From Rhodosorus marinus (taxonomy: Eukaryota > Rhodophyta > Stylonematophyceae > Stylonematales > Stylonemataceae), in assembly GCA_029953675.1 (NCBI GenBank), contig JAMWBK010000005.1, positions 744,001 through 808,000 of the forward strand: 64,000 bases of DNA. Direction: 5' to 3'. A program made the translations under genes and the position numbers. The notes under the pieces are model-generated. The model saw only the letters and a list, made by a program, of their open reading frames with translations, ran no database searches and had not been told where the DNA came from. How positions within the stretch are numbered: the first letter of the stretch is position 1; every line of letters starts with the position of its first letter. Shown here one piece after another: positions 1 through 9,319 of this stretch.

Positions 1-42
1 TGAAAGCCTTTTTGTTCTTCTTCTCTCTCTCTCGCTCCTAAG

Positions 43-249
43 GAATGTCTGGAGGGATCTGATCATTGGCTCCGTGGTGAACAGATCAGACTCAAACATC
101 CAAATACGGGGTTGTATATTGGATCTTCGGCAAAGTATGCGTATGGAGCTCCAGTCCAGGGACAGCTGGAGATATTCTCCACTCGGGAAAAGTCGCAAGG
201 TACCATTTGGTGGACAAAGGAAGGACTTTACTTCCCTGAGCATAACTGA
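43..249 (+). CDS. SDF2-like MIR-domain protein, C-terminal exon (partial)
   Basis: This is the last exon of a gene that begins left of the window. A polypyrimidine stretch and an AG at 41-42 make the acceptor, and the frame stays open to TGA at 247-249. The 68 residues resemble the third MIR repeat of SDF2-type proteins: a W-x-R-G-E-Q-I-R-L-K-H start, then TGLYIGSS, then a G-Q-L-E core and a final EGLYFP, which matches the EGVYLP end of plant SDF2. SDF2 proteins are small ER-lumen proteins that work in glycoprotein quality control with ER chaperones. Only about a third of the protein is visible, so the signal peptide and any retention signal cannot be judged. The visible end, EHN, is not a classic HDEL. 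Another MIR protein is possible. Confidence 0.6.
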   Translation, partial: ECLEGSDHWLRGEQIRLKHPNTGLYIGSSAKYAYGAPVQGQLEIFSTREKSQGTIWWTKEGLYFPEHN

Positions 250-414
250 AGGCGTGGCGTGCAAGTCGAAGTTCCAATCGCCATAACTCCCGCAAGCAAC
301 TCAGACTTGGATATGCTTTCCTCGTGCCGTTTCGATATTTTATAGAACGATTCTTCAATCAGTTCAAACATTCACAATAAATAGATGACACACGCAGCGA
401 CATTCAGCGTTTCA

Positions 415-445
415 CCACCGAGCTGTAACTGTTACAGCTCGGTGG
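415..445. repeat. 15-bp perfect palindromic hairpin over a stop codon
   Basis: Bases 415-429 and 431-445 are exact reverse complements, separated by a single base at 430. The stop codon of the minus-strand thioesterase-like gene (432-434) lies inside the right arm. In RNA it would form a GC-rich stem-loop across the end of the reading frame. Confidence 0.85.
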
Positions 446-1786
446 AAAGAAACTGTTCCAGCTTCTCTCCGAGGATTTCTAGCAGAGTCGGATGGGCACT
501 GTGTCCAACACCTCCCAGCTCCGTGTAAGTAACGCTATCACAGTATTCAGATAATATCTTCGCGTCCCTCGCTGCCTTCTTCCGCGGAACCGACATATCC
601 CTCTTGCCCTGTGCAAGTGTTACCAAATTACAGATTAGAAGCGCGCGTACGGGGTGCACATATGGAGCGATAGCCGTACCTGTAACATCACTATTGGAGT
701 TGCTGGACTCGCTAAGGACATGCAACCAGGTAGATCAGTATGCAAAGCCAACCATGCACATAAACTGATGCAGGCCCCTAGCCGATTGTCGAACCTCAAC
801 GCTGTGTTCACCGCTACTGCGCCCCCCTGTCCAAATCCCCCTATGACGATTCTTGACGCTGGAATACCGTTTTTAACTTCCTCGTCTATGATCGCCGAGA
901 CGCGAGCCACCGAGCAAAGGATCCCTACCTTGTCCTCGGAGTTTTCGCTCGAATTTGCCCGTGTACCATACCAAGCTCTCTTCTTGGAGTCACGAATCAG
1001 TCCGACGACTTTCCGCCTCGGCGCGCAGGGCAGCACATATTTCACCTTGAGCTGCCCATGTCGAGCAAACGCTTCCACCCAATAGTCAGCATGCTCTCCG
1101 ATCTCGTGCAGGAAAATCACCGTGGCCGAGTGTTCCCCTTTCGGGGTCATGACAACTCCCTCAGAACCCCCACAGAATCCTAGGAAACACGCACGAAAGC
1201 GTAGACGTTAGTCTTGAGCCACTCGACCATGGTGAGGTGCGGACTGACTGTGACTCATACCTTTCCGGACGTCGTGCTCGAGAGGGAAACCGACCTCGTT
1301 TTCAGCCTTCCTCGAACCGAATCGCTCTGGGCGACTCCTCGGAGTCAATTGTTTGTCATTTTCACTGTTCTTGATGGGGAAAGCCTGAACATCGTCTGCC
1401 GGTGGATCCGCACCATGGTTGATGTCCTTGAAAGTTACTTGGACATTGTTACCCACGATATCATATGCAGAATTGGTCGCCCTGCTGACCGAGCCTCGTG
1501 ATATTCCTGCATCTTCCTGCATGAACGTATGGGAACCAGTTTCCCTTCCAAGGAAGCTCTTAAACGAAAACCCTCTCACTCCATGTTCCGAGTTGATGGT
1601 GTCCCGTGCCTCCTCTTCTTGCGGAGGGGGTTTATTGCTGGGTTCAAAGTATTCCTGCAACCAGGGCTGGTTCGTCGAAAGGGGCTGGAAATCCTCATCG
1701 AATTCGTCGTCGGCATCCTCGAATAGGCCGTCACTTCCAAGGCTTTCATCAGAAACCCCAATTTCAGGCTCGCCTAGGCTCGTCAT
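432..1786 (-). CDS. Acyl-protein thioesterase-fold protein with disordered N-terminal extension; nucleophile missing
   Basis: Three exons fit in phase: 1786-1228, 1179-680 and 608-432, giving about 411 residues. The C-terminal half matches the acyl-protein thioesterase/lysophospholipase (LYPLA) family: SATVIFLHEIG, then GIPASRIVIGGFGQGG, then an Asp in GKRDMSVP and a His in GGVGHSAHP. The family nucleophile is the Ser of G-F-S-Q-G-G. Here that codon is GGA (Gly), and the oxyanion HG turn reads H-E. Asp and His are kept, so the fold is probably intact but hydrolase activity is unlikely. Exon 1 (1786-1228) encodes about 186 residues rich in acidic residues, Ser and Pro, with no known domain. 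A stop lies just upstream of its ATG. The 48-nt intron with a GTCGAG donor is the weakest point. If it is wrong, the ORF at 1786-1208 and the domain starting near 1150 are separate genes. Confidence 0.62.
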
Positions 1787-3444
1787 TGTTCAGAATGTAG
1801 CCTCAAGCTGCTTGCCAGCAGGTAAACAAGTGCGGTAACCCCGAGGTGTCATAAATCAGATGAGACCATACCTCACGAGATACATACACTCAAAACAACT
1901 CTTCTCGCTGTATCGGCGAGTACCTCAGGAAGTGCGCTTTTAGAATCACAATGGAAACCTGTACCTCGGAGTAGTGACAATTACGGAAGACACTGCCTAG
2001 GGCCCTCCAGAGAGACGGCGAATACAGAGCTCCCCACTTACAGAAGGTAACAGAACCACCAGAAGAAGACACCAAAAAATCCCAAAATCTGAACGCCCTT
2101 TCCTCTGATCACAACCACTATCGTAACCCCTAGACAGAAACTGCAAAAACCAGCCGCCCAGTCACGTCACGAGCTTTCATCCATCAGTCCCAGTCCACTG
2201 CATCAATCAGTCTACCCTTGTCAACTCACAACCTCACCGCCGACCAAACTGCCAAAAAAAAAAGAAATCAGGACAAACAGATCCAAAACCCTTCACCACC
2301 TTTCCAACCACAATCCCATTCCTACCAAACCACCCCCCTCACCCTCCCACACCCCAACCAAAAAGTCCCCACCAAAACCTTACCAGCTCTTCACTTTTAA
2401 CTAACGACAAAAATAGCCACAAAACCCCCTCTGTCCTCGTTCCCTTCCCTTCACCCCTCCTTGAATATCTCACATCTTCATACCCCGGCTTCCTTCAACT
2501 TCCTAGGCCCTTCCTGCTTTTGTCAGCACATAGACAAACCCCCCTTCCTCCCCCCCAAACCACCTCTCTTTCCTCACCTTCCGCTTCCCATCTCGGCATT
2601 TTCCCCTTTCCCAATAATCTCATCAAATTCTCAATTAAAGCATTAAAAAAGCACCAAAATCTCATTTTTCCATCAATAATAATTGATAATATATAAATAT
2701 AATATAAACAGTATTTCATATACAAAATTTATAATAAAAACATAAATATATTATAATGTTTTTCTATACCGTTATATTTATACCACGTGTCTATTTATTC
2801 AATTATGATTGGTTTGAGAAGAAAACTTAAGTTTTTTGATGGAGAAACTTTCTCCTATTCTGAATTGATAAAATTCCAAAAAGGGGTGGGGTGACTCGCT
2901 CGTAAAGGAAGCTATATTATTAATTTATTAATTTTGTAGAGGGGGAATTGTTTTTTTGAATTGACAAAATTGGTCATCAACAGAAAAAGGGAATTTGAAT
3001 TTTTGATTCAGATATTGGAAACTAAGTTTAAATTGTTTTTTAAAAGTTTTTGTACTAAGAAAATTGTTTTTGTTTTTATTATTTTGATGGTTTGTTTTTT
3101 GCCCAAAATGGCTGTTTGAGTTTTTTGAGGCTCGGGGTTTTTGGTGCGTTGCGAGCGTAGGGAGGTACATGTGACCATGTATTGCCGGTCGAGACAGTAG
3201 GCGAACTGAGTGTGAGAGTGTGTACAAGGCAGTGCTGATGGCACCATGCATTAGCATTGGTGTGGGTGGGTGGGGGAGCGCTTTTCTGGGGCATGGCAGC
3301 GTAGTGTATATTCGTTTAGGTTGTTGAAGGGCTGTGGGACAAGGCGGGAAACAAACGATTTTTGATGGGTAGCAATAGCTTAGCTTGCTGATTATTTTCC
3401 GATGCCCCTGACCTCAACACACCGCTTTTGGTATAGTTGGTATA

Positions 3445-3485
3445 GATTCATGATCCGTATCTCCATGGGATACGGATCATGAATC
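3445..3485. repeat. 17-bp perfect inverted repeat, 7-nt loop
   Basis: Bases 3445-3461 pair exactly with 3469-3485. The loop is TCCATGG, and its outer bases can extend the stem by a G-U and a G-C pair. No gene is adjacent. It could be a structured RNA, a factor-binding palindrome or the core of a small inverted-repeat element. Confidence 0.85.
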
Positions 3486-5150
3486 AGAATCCTATTAGGT
3501 TTTCTTGGTTTTCCCTCACCGCCGCTCCGTCGGGATCACCTAAATCTGCTCCAATGCACGGCGCTAGATTTTCTCCCTGTTTTAGCTGCGTCAAGCGAGA
3601 TTTTGGCGAACCCAGACAATATCTTTAAACGGCACCTCCTAGTCTCTCACCATCGCCTTGGACAACACCTAAAAGCTGTAGACCCTGGATATCCCAAGAG
3701 GAATGCTTACCAAATGCTCCTCACATACACCTCTCATCCAATTTGACAGACTAAAAGAATTCACATACTCCGAGTCGAGTCCCAGTCCCTCGCTCTGCAC
3801 GTGAGCAGTAGTTTAAGCACACTGCCCCGGACCAATCTCCAAATATACAAAATACAAAGAATTCCAGAACTATGGACGGAATTCATCGACTAAAGTAGAA
3901 TCAATAATATAAAACAACTTTTCTCGCAATGTCCAGAAACACCCAAATCAAGGTAGTAAGTCGAATGAAAAAATTCTCAAATATGTCAACAATTTTGAAC
4001 GATTCGTAGAACCGCTCTAATTTTTAAATTTTGCAAGAGATTTATTTCTCCGCGAAAAGTTGCAAAAAAAATGCGAAAATGATTTAGTGCTTTCTCAACC
4101 CGCTGGGCTTTGTTCCTCGAAAAACTATCATGTTTTCGAGATTTTTTCAACCATGATTGGCTATGATTGGATGAACGTTTTTGGTAGAGAGTACTGATTG
4201 GAGAGATAAGAAAACAAAAGTTGTTTGATTCGTCGGGAGACCTTGAGGCATTGAACTTCAAAGGGAAATGAGAAGACGAAATACTGGGGGCCGATTTGAA
4301 AGTCTTGATGGTTAGGGCTACAGATAGACAGATCGGTTCAATCGGAGGCTACAATCACCGAATGAGGTACTCTAGGAAGTGCGCAGATAGTGCGCCTCCA
4401 AAAATGAGGCAGCAGTACAGCGCCAGGTGACCCAACGGCACGTGGTTTCGTGACATTCCAGTCGGCACAAACGACTGGAGGCAACATCTCATTGCAAACA
4501 TTCGACAAGTTCCTGTAGTACCGCTCACCGACTAAGAGCCATCTGGACCTTGCCCTTTCTGTCGGGCCAACAAAATACCTCGCCACCGTTGCAGATCCAG
4601 AGAACTTTACCCCGATGGCCTTCGGAACATATGGCCGACGTGCAGTACGAGCAATTTGCAGACCTTCGCAACCTCGCGAGACATCTAGACTCCTCGCCCA
4701 TCATCTTGGGCACAGCTCATGTCGCGATGAACCGCACGCTGTGGAGAGGTAACCCTTGGGTTACGCTTTGTAGTTGTGAGAGTGCCAGTACCTTTTAGTG
4801 GACAGTGTTTTCTGATCAGGTCGTAATCATACGCTTGTTTCTCCAGTAAACCAGAGTCGCTGGCTCAAAGAAGCGTACAGTGATCGGTATTGAACATGGA
4901 GCGGACCAAGGAAATAAGCGTAAATACTTATCTTCCCTGGCCTTCAACTTTGGTTGCTAAACGAACAGGATCAGTAGACTTAACTGTGCTTGCTACCTTC
5001 CTTAACGCAACAGACGAAAAAATATTGCAGTCTTGGCATAACCATATCCCTTACCCTCAGGTCTCAAGCTACCCGAGTATACCGCCAAGAGATGAGAGCA
5101 CCCGGTTGAATTCTCCTTCGCGGTGCCAAAGCCAGACATCCACCTCAGCG

Positions 5151-5200
5151 CAAATCTGTCGTTTGTCAGTCGGAGGATACTGACACTAACGACAGATTTG
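5151..5200. repeat. 20-bp inverted repeat with a 2-nt bulge
   Basis: Bases 5151-5170 are complementary to 5179-5200 apart from two extra bases (CT) in the right arm. The loop is 8 nt. It lies about 220 bp beyond the stop codon of the minus-strand phosphatase-like gene, so it may fall in its 3' UTR or just past it. Confidence 0.8.
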
Positions 5201-5423
5201 AGCGGAGTCCTTGATTTTCCCTCGACCTCGCCAGCTCCGAAAGAACACGAGAAGCTTTTGGGCATAGTACGTTTAATCTCCAGCTTCGCTTGCTCAACCC
5301 GATCCATTTCCATTCTACACAATCCGCGCTTGGTTGCTCACGCTTATGCCTGAGGTACAGGCACAGAATGGATCAGGAAGGCACCACTCCTTCCCCTTTA
5401 TCTACAAAATGGGCCCGCGTTTG

Positions 5424-6388
5424 CTAAAGCCAGGGAGGTGGATTTGGAGGTATTCTAACGAGATCTGTATCGAAGAGCTCAATGAACTGCTCACTTAGAA
5501 GCCGTACCTGTAGTATCAAGCACGGACGAAGAGAGATTGAGGGATTGCTTTAGTTCCTAGGGAGCTCTCTCGTCTCCACTTGTTTTTCTGTCTCACCTTG
5601 CTTCCTGCAAAGCTTCGATATTCTTCAAACACAGCAGTTAGATTCCAACGCTGAAGTTTTCTCATGCAGCCAACCACAGTGCCGGTTTGATGCCGACCAA
5701 GGTGGCACATGATAAGCAGCGGATAAGTAGAAGTGTCTAGAATCGTATCCATAGCCGTCAAGACTACCTGAGAAAGCATGGACCATGCCGCGTTGAGAGT
5801 AGCTCTCAGTCTATCCGCTTTTCTTCACTCATGGACGTTTTGTCGAACAAACCTCTTCAGACATTGATTTCCATGAAAGGCTGAGGCCGACGCCTCCGAG
5901 ATTCACCATGTCAATGTTATGGTCACTCACGAAGTTCAGACTAGAAATTCAAAGCGGTTGAAGTTAGACGAGTCCAAGCGACTGCCTCAGTGTCTTCAAC
6001 ACCAAGTTCAAGAATTGCACTCACAATTGTTGAGATGGCTCCTCGGAAGCAAGGTTGACGATCGTCTTCAGCTGAAGCTTTTCCAGAAACGGAAAGTTGA
6101 GCTCGTTTGGCATACCAGATCGGTACCTGTACATACAGAACAAAAACATCGTACGAAGCTTCGTCAGTACACCAACATGGTTTGTACATACGCAGAGTCT
6201 CGCATCGGGGGACTCAAAACACCAGAAAGCAGAATACACCATAAAATAAAGTACAGACTTCGCGACGACTTTTCCAAGAAATTTTATGCTCACAAGTTCT
6301 CTTCAACGATTCCAAAATTGATCGGCGGGATCAACGAGCCTCCCAAAACCACATACTCCAAATACCGTTCATCCGCCGCGGCGCCCAT
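5424..6388 (-). CDS. SIW14/OCA-type atypical dual-specificity phosphatase, probably inactive
   Basis: Five exons (6388-6294, 6126-6025, 5940-5853, 5767-5597, 5507-5424) join in phase to 179 residues, the usual size of the family. Family blocks are clear: [65 protein letters not shown] and SEQFIELFD. Active members carry H-C-x5-R in C-N-x-G-K-H-R-T-G. Here the loop at about residues 115-124 is [10 protein letters not shown]. The Cys (C116) is kept, but the preceding His is Met and the essential Arg is Gln (Q122). This suggests a pseudophosphatase, as reported for some yeast Oca proteins. A copy of the last exon lies inverted 220 bp upstream of the start codon. The cytosolic role is unknown. 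Confidence 0.82.
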
Positions 6389-6598
6389 TACGAGAAGCGG
6401 AGCCTTCCGTTGAAGAAGATCCAGAAGCAGAACAGAACGTAAACAAAAAGAAGAAGGAGATAATCAAAGAATCTCCAAATCAAACACAGATTCAATAGCA
6501 GCTCAGGAACCTAGGACGTGCTGATGATCTGCACACGAATTAGTGGCCCTTTTGCATCGACCCCGGTAAAAGTGATAGTTGTGTTAAATCTTTTCGCA

Positions 6599-6668
6599 TG
6601 TGCTTGATACCACAGGTAAGGCTTCTGAGTGAGCAGCTCATTGAAATCTTTGAAACAGATCCTATGAT
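6599..6668 (+). pseudogene. Inverted copy of the last exon of the neighbouring phosphatase gene
   Basis: The plus strand here reproduces the acceptor and exon 5 of the minus-strand phosphatase gene (5424-5507): GTGCTTGATAC, an ACAG acceptor, then a near-identical run into GAGTGAGCAG and TCATTGA, and then ACAGAT. Most bases agree over about 60 nt, with scattered substitutions. The rest of the gene is not found beside it, so this looks like a fragment left by an inverted duplication rather than a gene. The translated segment would read LLSEQLIEIFETD. Confidence 0.7.
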
Positions 6669-6771
6669 GTGATTGTGCTAGGACTCGTTGGCAGGCACTG
6701 ATTTTGACCACCTTAGATCATTCCCTTGTTCTTGGAGTTGGCTTGGTAGATTCAAAGATATGTCTACTTCA

Positions 6772-6841
6772 AGGTTGTGGATGCGGTGCTTCTGGGAGAC
6801 GAGCTAGGAAAGCTCAAAATAGCCTGTCCATCCACAACCTT
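6772..6841. repeat. 14-bp perfect inverted repeat, 42-nt loop
   Basis: CAAGGTTGTGGATG at about 6772-6785 is exactly complementary to about 6828-6841. It lies about 100 bp beyond the duplicated exon fragment and about 500 bp downstream (in its sense) of TFIIE beta. It may be structured RNA or the tips of a small element. Confidence 0.75.
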
Positions 6842-7355
6842 GGCTGATTACTGGTTTGAAGGGAATGATTGAGATGGATTGTAATCCAGACTGCTGTATC
6901 TGTTTTTGAGTGGCGTTTTTTCACAGTATTTCGTCTCCTAAGCAGAGTCGTACAAGTCAAGTTTCCCTACATTTCAATGATTTGAATATTGCTGGAGGTC
7001 GAGTAGAGAGGTGGGTATCTTCTTTCCGTCTGAGTGCTCATCGATGGACAACAATAATACTCCACGTAATGACTCGTGTGGTCGCAATGAACCTCAATGC
7101 CGCACAGACCCCTGCCAGAGAAGCCATGCCAGGGTTTCGACTCTCCGTCGCTGTTCACAGAATTACCTACACATCGACAAGCCCGGATGTTTAGCGTACG
7201 AACCAGCAAGACAAATAGTAAATAAGATCAAGAGCAGGGTCGTGTGCCTGGGAGGTGAGGTTAGCTTTACGTTTGTGCAACCTCCTTGGCATTCCACACA
7301 AGAAAAGCTAACGTACTACAAAGTCCAATAAATATAAGTTTCCTCCACATCACTA

Positions 7356-8210
7356 TTAGTTAAAGGCTGTCGTCCCTTTGCCGTCTGTCGCCGTAGGATC
7401 CTCTTGTAGGTCGATGCCGGTACCTTCCAAGTGAACATTGGTGAGCTTCATGCGTTTGTTACTTCGAGCTTTCTGACCTCGTGGTCTCCTCCTATTAATC
7501 TGAAAATAATAAAGACAAACAGATACGTCGTCAGCCAATGATTGCCCCGCAACCCGGACGTTCTGTGGGTCGGTGGATAAGCGAACATGATCGTACCGCG
7601 AGTTGTGGAAAGTCTTCGACTCTGCCCTTCTTCACCCCATTCTCAATGAGGTATCTATGTACCTCAATTCTGTCTGGCGCATGTATCGTTTCCCACATCC
7701 CTCGAATGTCATCGCTCACAGGCAAAGAGAGAGTCGAGTCATAGGGATATACGATTTCTTTCTTGTCCGTAGAGTTCTTTAGAACGATTACCTCCCGCGG
7801 TATACTGTTTATAATATCCTGGAAGGCAAAAAAGTGTACATAAGAAATGTGAACAATCCATGATCACCAACCAGACTCTAGAAATCCTGAAATCCTACCT
7901 TCATATCGTCAGTAACCCCCTTATAGCAATCATCTAAAGCCGCTCTGGGGACTCCATCATGTCTTTTTCGGAGGAAAACTAGGAGCTCCTCCTTGTTTCT
8001 AATATAGTACTGACTCTTCCACCGCCATCTACCATCTCTCTCCCTCAAAAACTTGGTACTGGACTCCACGTTCTTCCTCAGCTCCTGATTGTTCACAATG
8101 TCCGTCCCCAAGATCTTCTCGATCTCCTCGGGAGTCATCGGTCTGAGCTCCTTCCTCAAGACGTCCAGGACGCTCTTGATCTGCATATTCAAGGTCTGTG
8201 GCTTACTCAT
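7356..8210 (-). CDS. Transcription initiation factor TFIIE subunit beta
   Basis: Exons 8210-7899, 7818-7597 and 7499-7356 give 225 residues. The first exon carries a winged-helix core (QIKSVLDVLRKELRPMTPEE, then FLRERDGRWRWKSQYYIRNK). The second carries LPVSDDIRGMWETI and a stretch like the TFIIE-beta EYLKKQGI block (VHRYLIENGVKKGR). The third is a basic tail, RRRPRGQKARSNKRMK followed by LTNVHL, which is the family's C-terminal signature. TFIIE beta recruits and regulates TFIIH at RNA polymerase II promoters in the nucleus. The exon 2 donor is placed at GCG|GTACGA because reading on gives a stop, while this site keeps phase with the basic tail. The protein is shorter than animal TFIIE beta (about 290), mainly at the N-terminus, and closer to plant length. 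Confidence 0.85.
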
Positions 8211-9319
8211 CTTGACTAGTCTCGCTTCAGCGTTAAAACACTACCACAAACAAACGGGAGAACGTGACTCCGAGTGCAAGAATGAGGATGAACCCCCTCC
8301 AGCGCACACTGTTCTAACCAAAGATTGTCGCAGAGCACTCAACAACTTAGTCCTTTTCTATCAATTCTTCTTCTAGTAAACCTCAGCTCCGCTCGTGGCC
8401 CCCCGCCTCAATCCCTCCTCCCTCACCTAGCAACATACTTATCCATATTCCTCTCTTCTGAGGGCTGGGGATGGTCAGTGAACATGAGCAGGAAGGACCA
8501 TCGTTGGAGGGGCAACTAGTTTGATATCAAATCCTTTTCTCTCAATTCGAGTTAGGCAGAATGATGTCGCAGTTTAGTTCATCTACGAGGCGTCTGATGG
8601 CCTTGGGTTAGCCTCAGGGCGATGAAACTGGCTATCATTTTTCTCTCCTGAACTGTATCGCTCTGGGTTGCTTGCGAAGCCGTGTGACGTATCGAAGCCA
8701 AGCATCCTTAGCCAAAAGAATAGAGGACGAGGTAGAGCTTTCTTTATTCCTGCTTCTGATAACTCGGCCAATGTCGAATTGGGTATTCTTTGCGACGAGT
8801 TCAGGTTGTCACCAGGGGTGTGAGTTCCCTAAATGCATACGGCACCGTAGTACGGTTTGTTTTGTATGTTAACCGGTATCTTGCCCTTATTATGACTCGA
8901 ACGTGCTTGAAGCTACAATCCAGTATATACGAACTGAATTAGTCGGTCCCTGCTGAGTGAGAAGACTTGGAATGGCCGTCCTTGGAAAGGTTCATGGAAG
9001 CCTCGCGATAATGAACGCGGAGGCTCTGATGATCTCAAGCACTTGCGAAGCAACTTGAAGGACTTCGCCTGAAGAAAGCAGATTCGAGCAAGGCAATCGC
9101 CGACTAGGATGAAAGCAGAGATGGCTTCGAGTCTAAAAATCGTTGTACTCTTGGTAGGTTCCCATGACTGGTTTTTCAGTTTCAAATTCTTAATGATACA
9201 AGACAAGGGGTTAGAGCGCCTGCCGACTCGTCCTCTTCGTTAAAAACACGAAGATCCACGGGCCGGGTCTCTGTCTTACTTCTTCTGCAACAGTGCACCT
9301 CCGGTTCCAACGTTAGGGT
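8211..9319. other. Intergenic: TFIIE beta leader and CYP51 3' side
   Basis: Bases 8340-8450 are pyrimidine-rich on the plus strand, fitting a 5' leader for the minus-strand TFIIE gene. The rest has only short ORFs (for example 8913-9206 minus, 97 codons) with no family resemblance. I see no RNA gene or repeat. Confidence 0.4.

Larger units (their letters stand above)
1787..5423. other. Gene-poor stretch with divergent leaders and hairpins
   Basis: No convincing gene was found here. Bases 2200-2640 are C/A-rich on the plus strand, like the leaders of other minus-strand genes in the window. Bases 2640-2800 are AT-rich. Bases 2880-3300 are G/T-rich on the plus strand. The two leaders look like divergent promoters, but no plus-strand gene could be assembled to the right. 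Short ORFs at 4338-4798 and 4890-5322 show no recognisable domain. Two strong hairpins (3445-3485 and 5151-5200) are listed separately. Confidence 0.5.

Noticed and set aside
1890-2075. 61-codon minus ORF upstream of the thioesterase-like gene
   Set aside because: No splice path to the next exon and no features. A stop precedes the ATG at 1786, so it is not needed.
7531-7596. Extra 3' codons of TFIIE beta exon 2
   Set aside because: Reading on gives a stop, and no phase-consistent donor there reaches the basic C-terminal exon.
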